Positions 47,706 to 59,785 of a DNA stretch of 64,000 bases are shown piece by piece. The notes beneath the pieces were generated by a model, which ran no database searches, was not told the DNA's origin, and was given only the letters and a program-made list of their open reading frames with translations. The translations under genes were made by a program, and so were the position numbers. Source of the stretch: Rotaria sp. Silwood1 (Eukaryota; Rotifera; Eurotatoria; Philodinida; Philodinidae); the NCBI GenBank assembly GCA_905250075.1, contig CAJNOP010000001.1:4782663-4846662 (forward strand), in the 5' to 3' direction. Numbering within the stretch: position 1 is the stretch's first letter; every line of letters begins with the position of its first letter.

Positions 47706-49311
47706 ATGTATATTCAACCAACATCTTATACAATTTCATTAGCATCAACGAATACTGCTCAAGGAATGCATACACCATTGTCAACAACGTCAAATAATAA
47801 TACAATACGCTTATCACAAGAACATCGTGCACGTCTTTATCAAATAGTAAATGAATTAACTGATGATCAATTACGTTTATTTCTTACAAATCATATACAA
47901 TCTATATCAAATACAACACTAAATAATCAATTTCAACATTATTCACGCACACAATTAATTCAGCAAACATATATTCTTATTGATAATTATTATTCAGTGG
48001 ATCTTGAACAAACACTTTATGCAATGAGACAAAAACGTTTTCAACCTGATTATCAACAACAGCAACAAATATATCGACCACCACCCCCACCACCACCGTC
48101 ACAACAACAAGCACAACAGCAACAGCAAACTTATGCTACATCATATAATCCACAACCATATTATTATACTCAACAAACAATACCATATAGTATTCCACCG
48201 AATTATCGCCTTCCAACACCATCAAATGTTCCACAACAATTAAGACCAAGTAAAATATTTTATTTTTTTGTCTAACATTGTCTTATGATTGTCATGAAAA
48301 CAACATTTCTACTTCAAATATTTGTAACGAATAGGAACGAAAAAATATTAAATTCTGAATAGAATTGCTTGTGAATATCAATTAGACATGTTTAGAAAAA
48401 CTTAATGTTAACTTCAGTCATAAGATTTTCATATACTAAAAGATGTATTCTTATTCTCAATTAGCAATCTAGTTCAGTTTCTTTTTATATGGATTTAGTT
48501 CAAGTTAAAGACTTTTTGATATTTTATTTGAAAAACAAAAATCTAATGTTCACATATGATTTTTGCTTTTGCTAAAAATAACCTGAACAATTGTTGATGT
48601 CCGTAAAATTACTTTATAGACTATTATTTTCAATAGCTATTGCTAAAAATAAGATAAATCTTCAAACTTTCATAACGAACAAGAGCAAATCAAATAATTG
48701 ATTAGTGAAACAATAAAACTATTCATTAATTATTCTTCTTAAAATAATCGAAATAAAATATTTTTAATCAATTCGAAAAAAATTATAATCAATTAAAATT
48801 ATTTTTTTTATCATCTTTTTAATCCTAGTTTTAAAAAAAATCTGTATACTAACTGCGAAACAAACGAAACATGATGATAATGGCAGCGATAGATAAAAAA
48901 AAAAGTAATACAATCAGTAATGAAATTTTAATATATATATATATATTTTGATTTACATATGATTCATACTCTTTTTCATTGCACGTACAAATATGACTAT
49001 TGAGATTGATCCACTAATATATAACGGGTAACTCATTATGCTATCGCCTTCTAATGCCAAAAGCTAGCCATTAAAATAACGCTGCTTATCAACGCTATCT
49101 ATCATAGAATTCGATTTTTCTTCGTTAAGGAATGAAATCAATGTAATTTAACATAAGAGAAGAAAATAAATTCTATTACATTGACAATCAACAGCAATTA
49201 GTATATATATACATGAATCTCAAATGATTTCTTTTGTTTTAGTACGACCGAATTCTAGCACCGGTCAACCTGCAAATGTTCATAATCAACGTTCTCAAAA
49301 TTCTCGTTCTC

Positions 49312-49369
<58 letters not shown>

Positions 49370-52001
49370 ACAACCTCCATATTTTCCTTCAATTTTATCT
49401 CGTCAACAATATATTCAACAACCACCAACAGCTACTGCAACAATAACCAATGGTTCATCATCATCTGGTATTCCTCGATATCAAGTTCCAATATTACCTC
49501 CGCCACCATCAAATATGACCCGACCAATTCTTCCGACTTCGTCATCAATATTAAATATAAATCATAAAACTTTACCATTTTATCGTCCATTAACATGTGT
49601 TTATGAATGCTATCATGTATTTCGTTATGATACATATCGTAAACAATACTTTTCTCGAAATGATTTTGTTTTATCACTTGATGTATGTAATCAATTAGCA
49701 TTATCATATGATTATGATTCTGATCTTGATATTCATAAAACAACAAAATGTTTAATTATGCGTCTTGTACGTATTGATCAACCACCTATGTCAAATGGTA
49801 AATATGATGATCATCTACCACCAAATATAGTTATACATATAAATTCACAAAATGTAACTAATTTACCAACACCAAAACCATGTACAAGACAACAAACTGA
49901 TTTAATTCGTATTGGACGTGAAATTGATATAACATCATATTGTATGTTCAATCCAATATTAAATAATGAATTAACAATGACATGGTCATATCGTCAAGAT
50001 AATACAAATTTACATTTGCAATATGTTAATTCACAATATGCATTACATATATTTCTTGTACAACATTTAAATATTGAAGATTTATGTGAACAAATAAGAC
50101 ATAAATCAGCAAAATTTTATCGTGAAGATTTAGTTAAATTATTAGCTAAAGCAATTGCAACTGATCGTGATCTTGGTTTAGAAGTTAGTGATCAAAAACT
50201 AAAATTAAAATGTCCTATTGATCAAAGACGATTGAAAACACCAATACGAGCAATCACTTGTCAACATTTACAATGTTTTGATTTAAAAAATTATATTGGT
50301 ATAGAAATTTTCTTTCATATTTTTACGTAGGAATAATTATCAAAAGATTTACTACTAAACAAAAAAAAAATACCTAAATTATAATTCTTATTTTAATTAG
50401 CATATGAGCGCGATAAATTCTGATCGTAAGTGCCAACTCGAGATCGATTTGACTTACAAAAAAAAACTCGTTTTTCTCTTCGAGCTTACAAAAAAGCTTT
50501 TCAGATACTTTTCTGATTCGTCACTATGAGATCTGATATGACTGTAACATACAGTGACGGTTCCATTATCTGCAACGATTTTCACACAAACCACCACTCT
50601 ATTAGTGGCTATAGTCATGAAACTTTCATACAATGCTTGATTACAACAGACAACTCACTGGAGAACATTTCAAAACAAATAATCGGAAATACTTCTTTTT
50701 AATGACGCTTCCTATCAACACTCGTGCTAAGAGCAGCCAAAAATAACTTCATAAATTAAATAAACTGTAATCGTTTGACATGAAATTTTGATCAGTGATA
50801 GAAGCCACACTGATCTTTCGAATGAGGCACAGTGTACGGTTTCTATTGAATGCGTAGTTATGAATTATTTTCTGTCAAAAACGTTTTTTTTTATAGTAAT
50901 ATTAAACTTCTTGTATCCAAAAATAAAATTGATGAAGAAAATACCATTTGTGATGGAAAACCCCTGAGCGAGATCTTAAACTCCTGTGAAAAAAAAATTT
51001 TATTTTATAGCTTAACGAACGATACATGACTCGATACAGTATTTTACATTGATTCCAAATATGTCTTTATTAGTTTGTTAAAGTGCTCATGTGGCAAAGA
51101 AATTGCAAAAAAAAAACTTTAAAAATTCAAGATTTTTAGAAAATCTGTATCTCCATCCAGAAGCGTTGACGTTAATTAAATGTGTATTCCAGATAAAGAG
51201 GAACATTCTCTGAAATATTCGTCGATATCAGATCAGTAGAAAAAGAAATAGCTGCCAACTTTACTGAATATGTCTCGTGAGAAAACGCTTATGAGTGAAG
51301 GTTTCGAAGTTATTAAAATTTTTGAAGCCTATGTTTTAGTCAATTTTCTCCAAAGCTGGGGAAGTACAGAGTTTTTCGAGAACGAGTATCGACCTTCGAG
51401 TACGAATACTTCAAATATTTTACCCCAGCTCTGGTTCTCTCTATATAGACCTGATTTTTCGATAAGATCCTATTGTCGAATTTTAGTCTAAGTGAGACTA
51501 GCTTATGTACAACATTTTAAAAGTTTTCGATTGAGTGGCTCTAAGATATGAAATTTCTAAAATATTTATATTTTACATAGTAATTTGAATTCTTTTATTA
51601 CTCGTATTTTTACTTTTTCTGTAACAACACTCATTTCCATTTTGTTTTATTTAGCTTTAAATGAAAAAGCTGGTAAATGGATATGTCCCGTATGTAATAA
51701 ACCTGCTTTGTTTGATGATTTACAAATTGATTCGTATACTGAATCAATATTAAATTCAATTGAAAATGAAAATGTAACTGAAATAACAATTGATAGTAAT
51801 TTAAATTGGGCACCTGTAACATCATCATCTTTAATTATTGAACAACAACAACAACAGATAACATCAAATATTCATGATATTATATTAGATGATGATCAAA
51901 TTGATGAGAAACATCAACAACTTGATTCAAAATTACATATTCAATTAATGCCATCATCAACCAATGGATCAACTGATGTGATTCTTATTGATGATGATTA
52001 A
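47706..52001 (+). CDS. PIAS-type SUMO E3 ligase, copy A (divergent N terminus, polyglutamine)
   Basis: Three exons, 47706-48249, 49243-50298 and 51655-52001, join in phase to 648 residues. PIAS proteins transfer SUMO from UBC9 to nuclear targets. Order: a divergent N-terminal helical region (about residues 38-100) where a SAP domain should be; a Pro/Gln-rich segment; a polyglutamine run of about 22 near residue 205; a PINIT-like region; then the SP-RING with its zinc ligands in CPIDQRRLKTP, CQHLQCFD and KWICPVCNKPALFDD, split by the 1.36-kb intron 2. It ends in VILIDDD, a SUMO-interaction motif. The zinc ligands are intact, so it is probably an active ligase. The next gene is a paralogue 122 bp downstream. 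Confidence 0.88.
48250..49242 (+). other. Intron 1 of PIAS copy A (1.0 kb)
   Basis: An AT-rich intron with a (TA)n tract at about 48932-48948; nothing else recognised. Confidence 0.55.
49313..49374 (+). repeat. CAA/CAG trinucleotide tract encoding polyglutamine
   Basis: About 20-22 consecutive Gln codons, mostly CAA with interspersed CAG, in exon 2 of PIAS copy A. Mixed codons make it less prone to slippage than a pure tract. Smaller Gln-rich stretches occur in exon 1 (about 48053-48128). Confidence 0.9.
50299..51654 (+). other. Intron 2 of PIAS copy A (1.36 kb), splits the SP-RING
   Basis: No exon was recognised. There is a short inverted pair AGCTGGGG (about 51354) and CCCCAGCT (about 51423). 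The open frame at 51270-51491 overlaps this pair and lacks splice logic. Confidence 0.5.
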
Positions 52002-52113
52002 CAAAATTTTCTGTGTTTGTGTTTTTTTTTTGTATGATAGCAAAACAAAACAAAAAAGAAAATCATATTATTGTATATCTGTTTAAGAAAGAAAAAACGA
52101 ATAATTTGTCTTG

Positions 52114-52120
52114 TTTTCAG
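52114..52120 (+). promoter_or_regulatory. Splice acceptor 3 bp before the ATG of PIAS copy B
   Basis: TTTTCAG ends three bases before the ATG at 52124 and 119 bp after the stop of copy A. The position is what a trans-spliced downstream gene of an operon would show. Alternatively it is the end of an intron joining the two genes in a longer transcript. Confidence 0.45.
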
Positions 52121-52123
52121 ATC

Positions 52124-54234
52124 ATGAATAATTTAGCAGATGAGCAACGTTATCTACAATTACAAACATTAACTATTAATGATCTACAAACATTATTAAC
52201 ATTTGCTGGACAATCACGAACTGGTAAACGACAAGAATTAATTGATCGTTGTCATGCTTTAATGAAAACATCAATGACAATAAGAGAAAAATGTGAAGAA
52301 TTACATAATAAACGTTTTGGACAAGGTGAAAAACCAACAATACCATATCCAAGAGATTCAACAAATACATTAAGAACTACACATCATCATTTACATTCAA
52401 ATCAACAACAAAATATTGAAATACGTTTTGCACCATTCACATTCAATGAAGATTTATGTGTCATATCACCACCACATGCTATTGCACCCTCGAAACAATC
52501 AGCAAATGGAACACAATCATTGGCTAATTTTTATTTTTTATTAACAGCACAACAAGCATCAGGTATAAAAAACCATAAATTTATGCATAAATAAACTTGA
52601 TCAAATAGTGATTTATACAAATTGCTTTCTTATGTAAATCAAATTGAAGAGTTGATGATTTGTTCATGGGAACTCTTAATTCACTTTTTTGAATTGTTCG
52701 AATATTTTCTACGCATGTGAAAGTAATTACAAATGCTTTTGGATGGTACAAGACTATAAATCTTTTTGAGTGTGAACTTAATGATAGCTAGCTTTTTCTA
52801 AGATTTTCTCTTCAGTATCATTCCAATTAGAACATAAACTGCTCGCCGTCAGCGTTTTCATATGAACCTGAGTGTACATTATTCAGTAGTACAACGAATA
52901 CTGGTACGTTGTGCAAAAATCATGGGAAAATATCAAGAAATTTCGAAAGAGAACGCATAAATACGTTTGAATAGCTTCTATGAAATTTTATAAAACTAAT
53001 GATCGCTTTATTCTTTTATTTTTGAGTTGTACCTGATGACTATTTAATGTTTTTTTCTTTATAAAATATAGATGTAGCAACATCAACATTTTTTAATACT
53101 GATCAATCGAAAATTGAATATCGAAAACAAATCTTATTAAGGTTCACAACTATTGGTGGTGATTCAACCCACAATGGTATCAATGCTCCTGATAAATTAC
53201 CACCAAATCTTCATGTTATTGTTAATAGTCGAGCAGTTCTATTACCTCAACCAAAGCCAACAGCAAAACCAAATTCAGATGTTATTCGACCAGGTATTTT
53301 TTATATTTTCAAAATTAGCAATAGTTTCTAGTTTACTATTCTAATTTAGGTCGACCAATTGATATAACAGAATATTGTCGTTTATGTCCATTAATATCAA
53401 ATTTAATTGAAATATCTTGGTTTACTCAAGATGTATCAGTTCCACCTCCAACATATGTTGCTGCTGTTTTTCTAACTGAACGTAAAACAGTTCCGCAATT
53501 ATTAGCTCGTCTTTCTCGTCCATCAGCTATTCGACCATCACTTGAAACTCAGCGTACAATAACACAAATTTTATCAGCTTCACAAACTCCACAAGGAATT
53601 GATAATGATCTTGAAGTCGCATCAACATCACTTCGTTTACCACTCGATTGTCCAGCTATGCGTATACGAATGCGACTACCTGGCAGAGCAACAACATGTA
53701 AACATGTTCATTGTTTTGATTTAGACGGTTATTTACGTATGAATGAAAAAAAACCAAGTAAAGTCTTTGTAAATAATAATTTTATTTTAATAAATTATTT
53801 TTTTCTGTTCTGTAAGCTTGGCTTTGTCCTGTATGTAATAAACAAGCATTATATACAGATTTATTTGTTGATCAATTTTTTATTGATATTATTGGTAAAT
53901 GTTCGTTGGATGCTAGAGCTATTGAATATGAAACTAATGGTCAATGGAAAGCAGTTGGAGAAGAAAAATTATCTCGACGAGCACAACGAGAAAGAGACGC
54001 TTATAAAGCGGCACAAGCAGCAAAAAATACGAATGGAAAATCAACTGTAGATAATGATCATTCAGGTGATGATGATTCAAATGATGAACGAGCAGTTACA
54101 AGTAAGTTAAATAAATTAAAAAAAAGTATTAAATAATAGTTTCTTATTTTTTTTAAAATATAGAATCAACTGAACGTCCAGCTGCAACCAATGCTCAAGA
54201 AGACATTCCTATTATTGAGCTAGATGATGATTAA
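52124..54234 (+). CDS. PIAS-type SUMO E3 ligase, copy B (SAP, PINIT, SP-RING, SIM)
   Basis: Five exons, 52124-52562, 53072-53293, 53350-53757, 53817-54101 and 54164-54234, give 474 residues. The SAP domain, which binds AT-rich DNA, is at about residues 8-45 (LTINDLQTLL, TGKRQELIDRC). A PINIT domain spans about 100-290. The SP-RING is at about 316-378 (LDCPAMRIRMRLP, CKHVHCFD, MNEKKPTWLCPVCNKQAL). A basic/acidic tail ends in PIIELDDD, a SUMO-interaction motif. This is the canonical PIAS order, shorter than the usual 500-650 residues. The start is chosen at 52124 because the SAP domain follows directly; the frame is open upstream to 52013. Intron 1 (52563-53071) holds nothing notable. Polyadenylation signal at 54310-54315. 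Confidence 0.92.
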
Positions 54235-54309
54235 TAATTGTATTCTTTTCTTTTTTCTTTTTTTTATTTTCTTTCTCTCGTGCGCTCTGTGCGAATGTAC
54301 AGTTGAAAC

Positions 54310-54315
54310 AATAAA
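54310..54315 (+). terminator. Polyadenylation signal of PIAS copy B
   Basis: AATAAA, 76 bp after the stop. The convergent minus-strand gene stops at 54369, so the two 3' untranslated regions probably overlap. Confidence 0.5.
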
Positions 54316-54368
54316 TTATGCACACACATAAATACGTATAGAAAAAAAAAGAGAACGTATCTTTTGTC

Positions 54369-55729
54369 TTAATTGCCTAGTGGACGTAATGGAATAGAAT
54401 TTCGATTAATTGAACTATCATTTGTTATTCGAAATTGTTTATGAGCTTTGCTGTAACATATATATATACCAGCAACAACACCAAGTAATCCAATAGCTGC
54501 TAAACCACCGGCAATACTACCAACAATAATCCATGTAGGATTAGATGATGCTACCAAAGATAAGAACAGATTTGATAAATGATTATATTATAGAAGACTC
54601 TTACGTGTGCGTTTTGTAATTTCTGTTGTTGTAGTAGTTGTAGTTGTTGTAGTTGTAGTTGTTGTGGTCGTTGTCGTTATTGCTTTTAACAAAAGAAGAA
54701 AATAGATGAAAGTTTTTTCAAAATAAGTCTTATTAAATTCAATTCAAAGTTATTTACTGATCGTTGTTCCATTTGCTGGACTAAATGTAGATATAGAAGC
54801 TGATGCTGTTGCTATAAGTTTGAAAAAAAGAATGGAAAAATAATTTATTTTGAATGAATATTTTGAAAAAAATTACTAGAAGTCGTTGTTACAGTAGTTG
54901 GTGCTGCTGCTATGAATTTGAAAAAAGAATGGAAAAATACTTTATGTTGAATGAATATTTTGAAAAAAAATTACTAAAAGTTGCTATTGTAAAAGCTGAA
55001 GTTGTAGCTGCGCTCGGCTCGCTTGTTTCAATAACTGAAATAATTGATATCTCATTATTCATCATATCAGTAGCATCCTTTATTGCTATTTGCTTACCAG
55101 TAACATTCTAAAAAAAAAATTCACATCTTAGAAAAATCTCACAAGATTAGATTTCATTTTCTCATCATCATAGTTCATTATTTTAAGTTCTGTTGGAGTC
55201 AAACTTGTAACGATGAAAGACTTTCATCATAAAAACTACCATTTGAAATCAATAACCATAGTATTATATTATTATAACCTTGGACACAATGTTTCGAATG
55301 AAACTTATCAGTTTTTGAATCATTATTGTTTATGAGCATTCTAAACTAGTTTCTACTAACAGGCCCGTCAAAAGATCGTTCTTTATCAATACCAATATTT
55401 CTGTTTTTCCAAAGCAAGAATCAGCTACAAACATCATGTTCAAACAAAAAATTATTCTTAGTTACATTGTTAAAACATATCAAATTTAAAATCTCAGTTT
55501 TTTTTTGAAACGAAACATATCACTGATTCCGATAATCTTATTTCATGAAAAAACAAAGTTTTTGAATAGTTCTCTTTTTTTTTGAATAACAAAATCTCTT
55601 TTTCTTCTAGTTACACCTATAATTTTCAAGCCTCATTAATCAACTGAGAGTTTTCTTTTTCAATGCACTTACACCTTCAGTTGACTCTTGTGCATGTACA
55701 ACGATAAGTCCCACTAAAACCAACGACAT
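54369..55729 (-). CDS. Thr-rich (mucin-like) single-pass membrane protein
   Basis: Six minus-strand exons, 55729-55673, 55107-54975, 54909-54877 (33 nt), 54811-54758, 54682-54605 and 54550-54369, give 178 residues. The start ATG opens a short signal peptide (MSLVLVGLIVVHAQ). A Ser/Thr-rich extracellular part follows, including about 18 consecutive Thr after one TI pair (exon 5), as expected for O-glycosylation. Then come one transmembrane helix (about residues 125-148, WIIVGSIAGGLAAIGLLGVV) and a short tail ending RPLGN. All internal exons begin and end in phase 1 within an ACA codon, so they are exchangeable. Exon 1 is separated from exon 2 by 565 bp. No family recognised; probably a surface glycoprotein. 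Confidence 0.72.
54812..54974 (-). repeat. Tandem duplication of an exon-intron unit (98-bp period)
   Basis: The introns at 54812-54876 and 54910-54974 are both 65 bp and nearly identical (AAGAATGGAAAAATA and GAATGAATATTTTGAAAAAA shared). The 33-nt exon between them resembles the 3' end of exon 2. The unit was evidently duplicated in tandem fairly recently, adding exon 3. Confidence 0.8.
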
Positions 55730-58221
55730 TATAAATATAAGCAATTCTACCAATATTGCAATTTAAACATACAAACTAGGATCCATTGTAAATAGAAGAT
55801 TTTCATTGATTCGGCTACCTGATAATTATTTTCATACGATAAATGACCCACGTTTGCATTCTATGTGAGCAGCGTGATGATAAAAGATAACAGAAAAAAA
55901 ATGTGTTTCATAACGACCGATATGATAATAGTTTGCCAAAGCAAACACAAACATCTATCATCACTGCGAAATATTAATATTAACTGATACTTTCGATAAT
56001 TTCTTTTCTTTTTCATAATTAAATAGATCGTAATCCTAAACGGTTGATATTATTATTTTCGGCTGTCTCAATGATCAATGATTCTATTGTGTATTATTGA
56101 GATCAACAATTTGGATATAAGTTTAATCAATAAATCATTTGGAAGAACTCTATTTATTATGAGACATAGAGTATCTTCAAATTAGTCCTATTAAAAAATA
56201 GGTTCCACATTTTCTTTTGTAGGTTAAATACTACCAAGTTCTTTGTATAAAAAAAATAGAAAGAGATAACTATTTCGGAACAACAGAATACGAAAATATT
56301 CGTTTACCTTCACCATTTTTTTTATCTTAATTTTATGATGGTTCGATGTAAAACAAAAGCTGACGCATACAACTTTCCAGAACATGGTCACTTGTAAATA
56401 ACAGAAAACTTTAAAAAATTAATGTTATTGTTTCAGATTTTTCACTTTTTCAAAAAAACAAAAAAAAGGAATTCAATTGATCTTGCTAGTAAATACTTTG
56501 CCTACTACTAAATTTACTTTATATTTGTGTTTTTGAAGTAGAAAAGTAACGCTTTATATAAAATAGTCTCTGAAATGGTTTACTTATCACTATTTAGTCA
56601 GATATCTCAAGTGAACTTTAGCACTTATTAATAGACTTTCAGCTACTTTTTCAACATGGGATGTTTTCTTTCATTACATAATCAAATGACGTAGATATAT
56701 GCTATAATTAGAATGTTTTTTTTATTTCATGCTTGAACGTTTTCATCAAAATTGATTTTAATATAAATTCGTAAAAATCTGTGCACCTAATAATTTTCAT
56801 TAAAAAAAAACTTTTTAGTTCATATGTTACATATATCAGAGAATTATATGCTTCTTTTCTAGTGATTTACAATTATTGCTAGTAGAATCTAACGTCTTTT
56901 CTTCATACTACTTTAGCTTATTCGTCTGTATTGAAAGTTTTTATTAAGAAAAAATAAAAAGTCTTTTGTTTCTTTTTATCGCTTTCTCGACGAACTTCCG
57001 CTGACTCCTTTTAACTCTGTCTAAAGTATTTCTTGTTTCAAAAATAATACTCTTTTCTTAAATAATCGATTATATGAATAGATATAACAATAATCTATTA
57101 ATCTATCAATGATATTATCAGACAAAAGTTTCATAATTGCATGATTAATTTATAAGATAACAGTTAACTAGAAATCAGATAATATCATTGTTTATCAATT
57201 TTTTTCAATAAAGCATAACGTAGATATTAGTAGGCGTTCATGTCAAGCCTTTCAAATTATTAACTTCTATGTAAAAAAAAAATCCGAACTAAAGAAACCA
57301 AAACTTAGAAAGTTTCATAAATTCGATTACATTAAAATTAATTGTTTTGAGTTGTAAGGTCGTGTAAACAACTGATACAATACTTGAATAATTTATGCAC
57401 ATATAATGACGATTGTCAGATCATATGATTACCATTTTTATTATTATATATTAAATAAATGAAATATTTTGTTTATGATTTTGGAAGAATCTATTATAAT
57501 TAATAAGCTCTAATAAATAACAGTTGTTTCTTATAAGACATTTTTCATCTATATGCAGAAGAAACGTATCTATCATCAACATGTGTGAAAGCCATTAAGA
57601 TTAACATTCAGCTACGATACGACACCATCGAGATCAATAGTCATAATTCGATCATGATCGATGATTACATGTAAATCGCATTGGGGATAAAATCTTTGCC
57701 CTATTCATAAGATGGCTGCTCTTTTTTTTTTGTTCGTGTCATTTCCTTGTTTAAGAAAAGGAAACACGTAATATCTCTTGTCCTTGGCACCTTTTTTCAA
57801 CTTGAATATTGTACTTGATGGTAGACAAAAAAAAGAAAAGAGCATAAGTTGTTCGTCTTTTTTTCCTTTCTTTTTCATCTTTTCTTAGCTTATAGTTCGA
57901 TCGCAGATAAAAATTTGTCCTGCTGCTCTTATTGCTTGACAAAGCAATCTCGTTTTTTCTTTCTTTTGCTTTCTTACAGACGTTCATGTTCAGTCACTCC
58001 TTAAACTAAATGACTATGTTCTCTTCTCTTCCCCTCTTTCACTTGCGCACACAAGCATACTCTTTTCTCTTTTATCGTATTTATGTAGAAAAGAAATATA
58101 GACATATAGAGAAAAAAAGACGACGAAGAAAAAAAAAGTTCATTAAATAAGACTAAGCACAGAAATAACGACAACCATTGCTGTTGTGTTTCTTTCATCT
58201 TCAGTTTGACTCGTACAGAAG
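55730..58221. other. Intergenic region between divergent genes
   Basis: Upstream regions of the Thr-rich membrane-protein gene (leftward) and the four-transmembrane gene (rightward). The minus-strand open frames at 57751-57987 and 58001-58270 are Lys/Ser/Phe-rich and overlap the start of the next gene; I do not support them as genes. Confidence 0.5.
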
Positions 58222-59695
58222 ATGACATCACACAAATCTTCCTATCAAGTTGTTGCTCAAGCTGAAACATTACTTATTTATGGAATATTTTTATTTTTAA
58301 CTGGTTTAGTACAAATTGGAGTGACTATTGGTCATCGATTTATTATTGAAAAAAATAATAACCATAATGATAATATAAGTTTTGCTCATTTTTTTCCGAC
58401 ATCATTTACTATGGCTAATATTCATATTTGGTATGTTTATCCATCGGCTGCACTAGTAAGTTTTTTTGTAACAGAGAAAAAAAAGACGTGATAAGCAATG
58501 AATCAATATTCATACAAAGAGCATATCAAAATGTCATATGTGACAATAGTTGAATAATATTGCACATAAATCCTCTTTATCCTTTTCGTTTTGCATTGAA
58601 TGAAGCGATTTCTTTCTTTTCTAAATAAAACCAAATGAACTTTTTGGTTCTAATCGATTAAATTACTTTTCAATATCAAGAATAAAATGTTTATTTTAAT
58701 TATCGTAAAAAATGTGACTATATTTACTCTATTTTAATGTTAACAGTAACAATTTCCTCTCTCTTGTTTCTTGATGAGACAATAGAAGTTCTCAATTTAA
58801 TATATTAATATATAATATATACATTATAAAATTTATTCTCACATCTTTAGAGGTTATTTTCTTTCAATTAATTAAATAATATACATTGTTTCCTTTTCAT
58901 ATCTCATTCATATTGCCATGTATTTAAATTTATAATAAATTCATGTTTTTTAGACAATTATTCCATGTCTTTGTTGTATCATTTTTGCTATATTCAAACG
59001 ACGTGCTATGGTAAAATCAAATAAAAAAAACATATATTTTAAACATCATATCATATTATATTTAGGCTATTTTAATTTGTATGTCTTCTTTTATAAGTTT
59101 TATTTCATCCTCAGTTTATATTGGTCTTCTTATTATTCATACACTTGAATATTGGCAAACAATTGAGTCTCATCGTTTTCAATCTCTTCTATCAACTACA
59201 GCATCAACATCAACGTCAACAATGTAAACTTTTCTTCTATTTATTCAACATTTTTCATTATTGTCTTCAATTTTTATATAGACGTCTTTTTGTGCCGTTT
59301 GATGAGCCAGCAAGTTTTGCTAATTTAGCATTACTTATCACATTTACATTAGCACTTGTTCAAGCATTGTTATCAATGATTGGTGCAGTCATTTCTTGTC
59401 TTTGGTCACCATGTTGTATTAGTTCATCACAAAGTTATACACCAATAACGACTAATTCTCATTATGCTCAAACAACGTCACATCGATTCGAAGTATATAC
59501 GTTAATAAAATAATTACTTTTTTTGTCTCATGTGCCTCTATTTAGAATCCTCAACTATCCACACTACGAAGTGTGAAACGCCAGCAACATTCAGAAGCTC
59601 ATCAATTTATCACACGAAACGAATCTCAAGATCCAGTGATTAATGGTTTTCTTCATAAAAATCTACCTATTCGTAGTAACTATGATGAGGTTTAA
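58222..59695 (+). CDS. Four-transmembrane protein of unknown function
   Basis: Five exons, 58222-58455, 58954-59010, 59066-59223, 59282-59492 and 59546-59695, give 269 residues. Hydrophobic segments: TM1 about 17-37, TM2 about 70-92 (across exons 1 and 2, Cys-rich CLCCIIFAI, then KRR), TM3 about 98-123, TM4 about 160-190. A polar Ser/Thr/Gln-rich tail ends in NYDEV. The loop after TM1 is Asn/His-rich. The topology (both ends inside, small loops) resembles MS4A/CD20-like or related four-pass proteins, but no signature settles it. It lacks the CCG motif of tetraspanins. An acceptor-like AG lies about 15 bp before the ATG. Polyadenylation signal at 59828-59833. Confidence 0.75.
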
Positions 59696-59748
59696 ACGCA
59701 TTGCTTGTTTGTTTTTGTAAATATATGTTGTCACAGCTTTATAACCCG

Positions 59749-59785
<37 letters not shown>

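Noticed and set aside
58001..58270. Minus-strand open frame overlapping the start of the four-transmembrane gene
   Set aside because: Ser/Phe-rich low-complexity translation, with no splice or family support.
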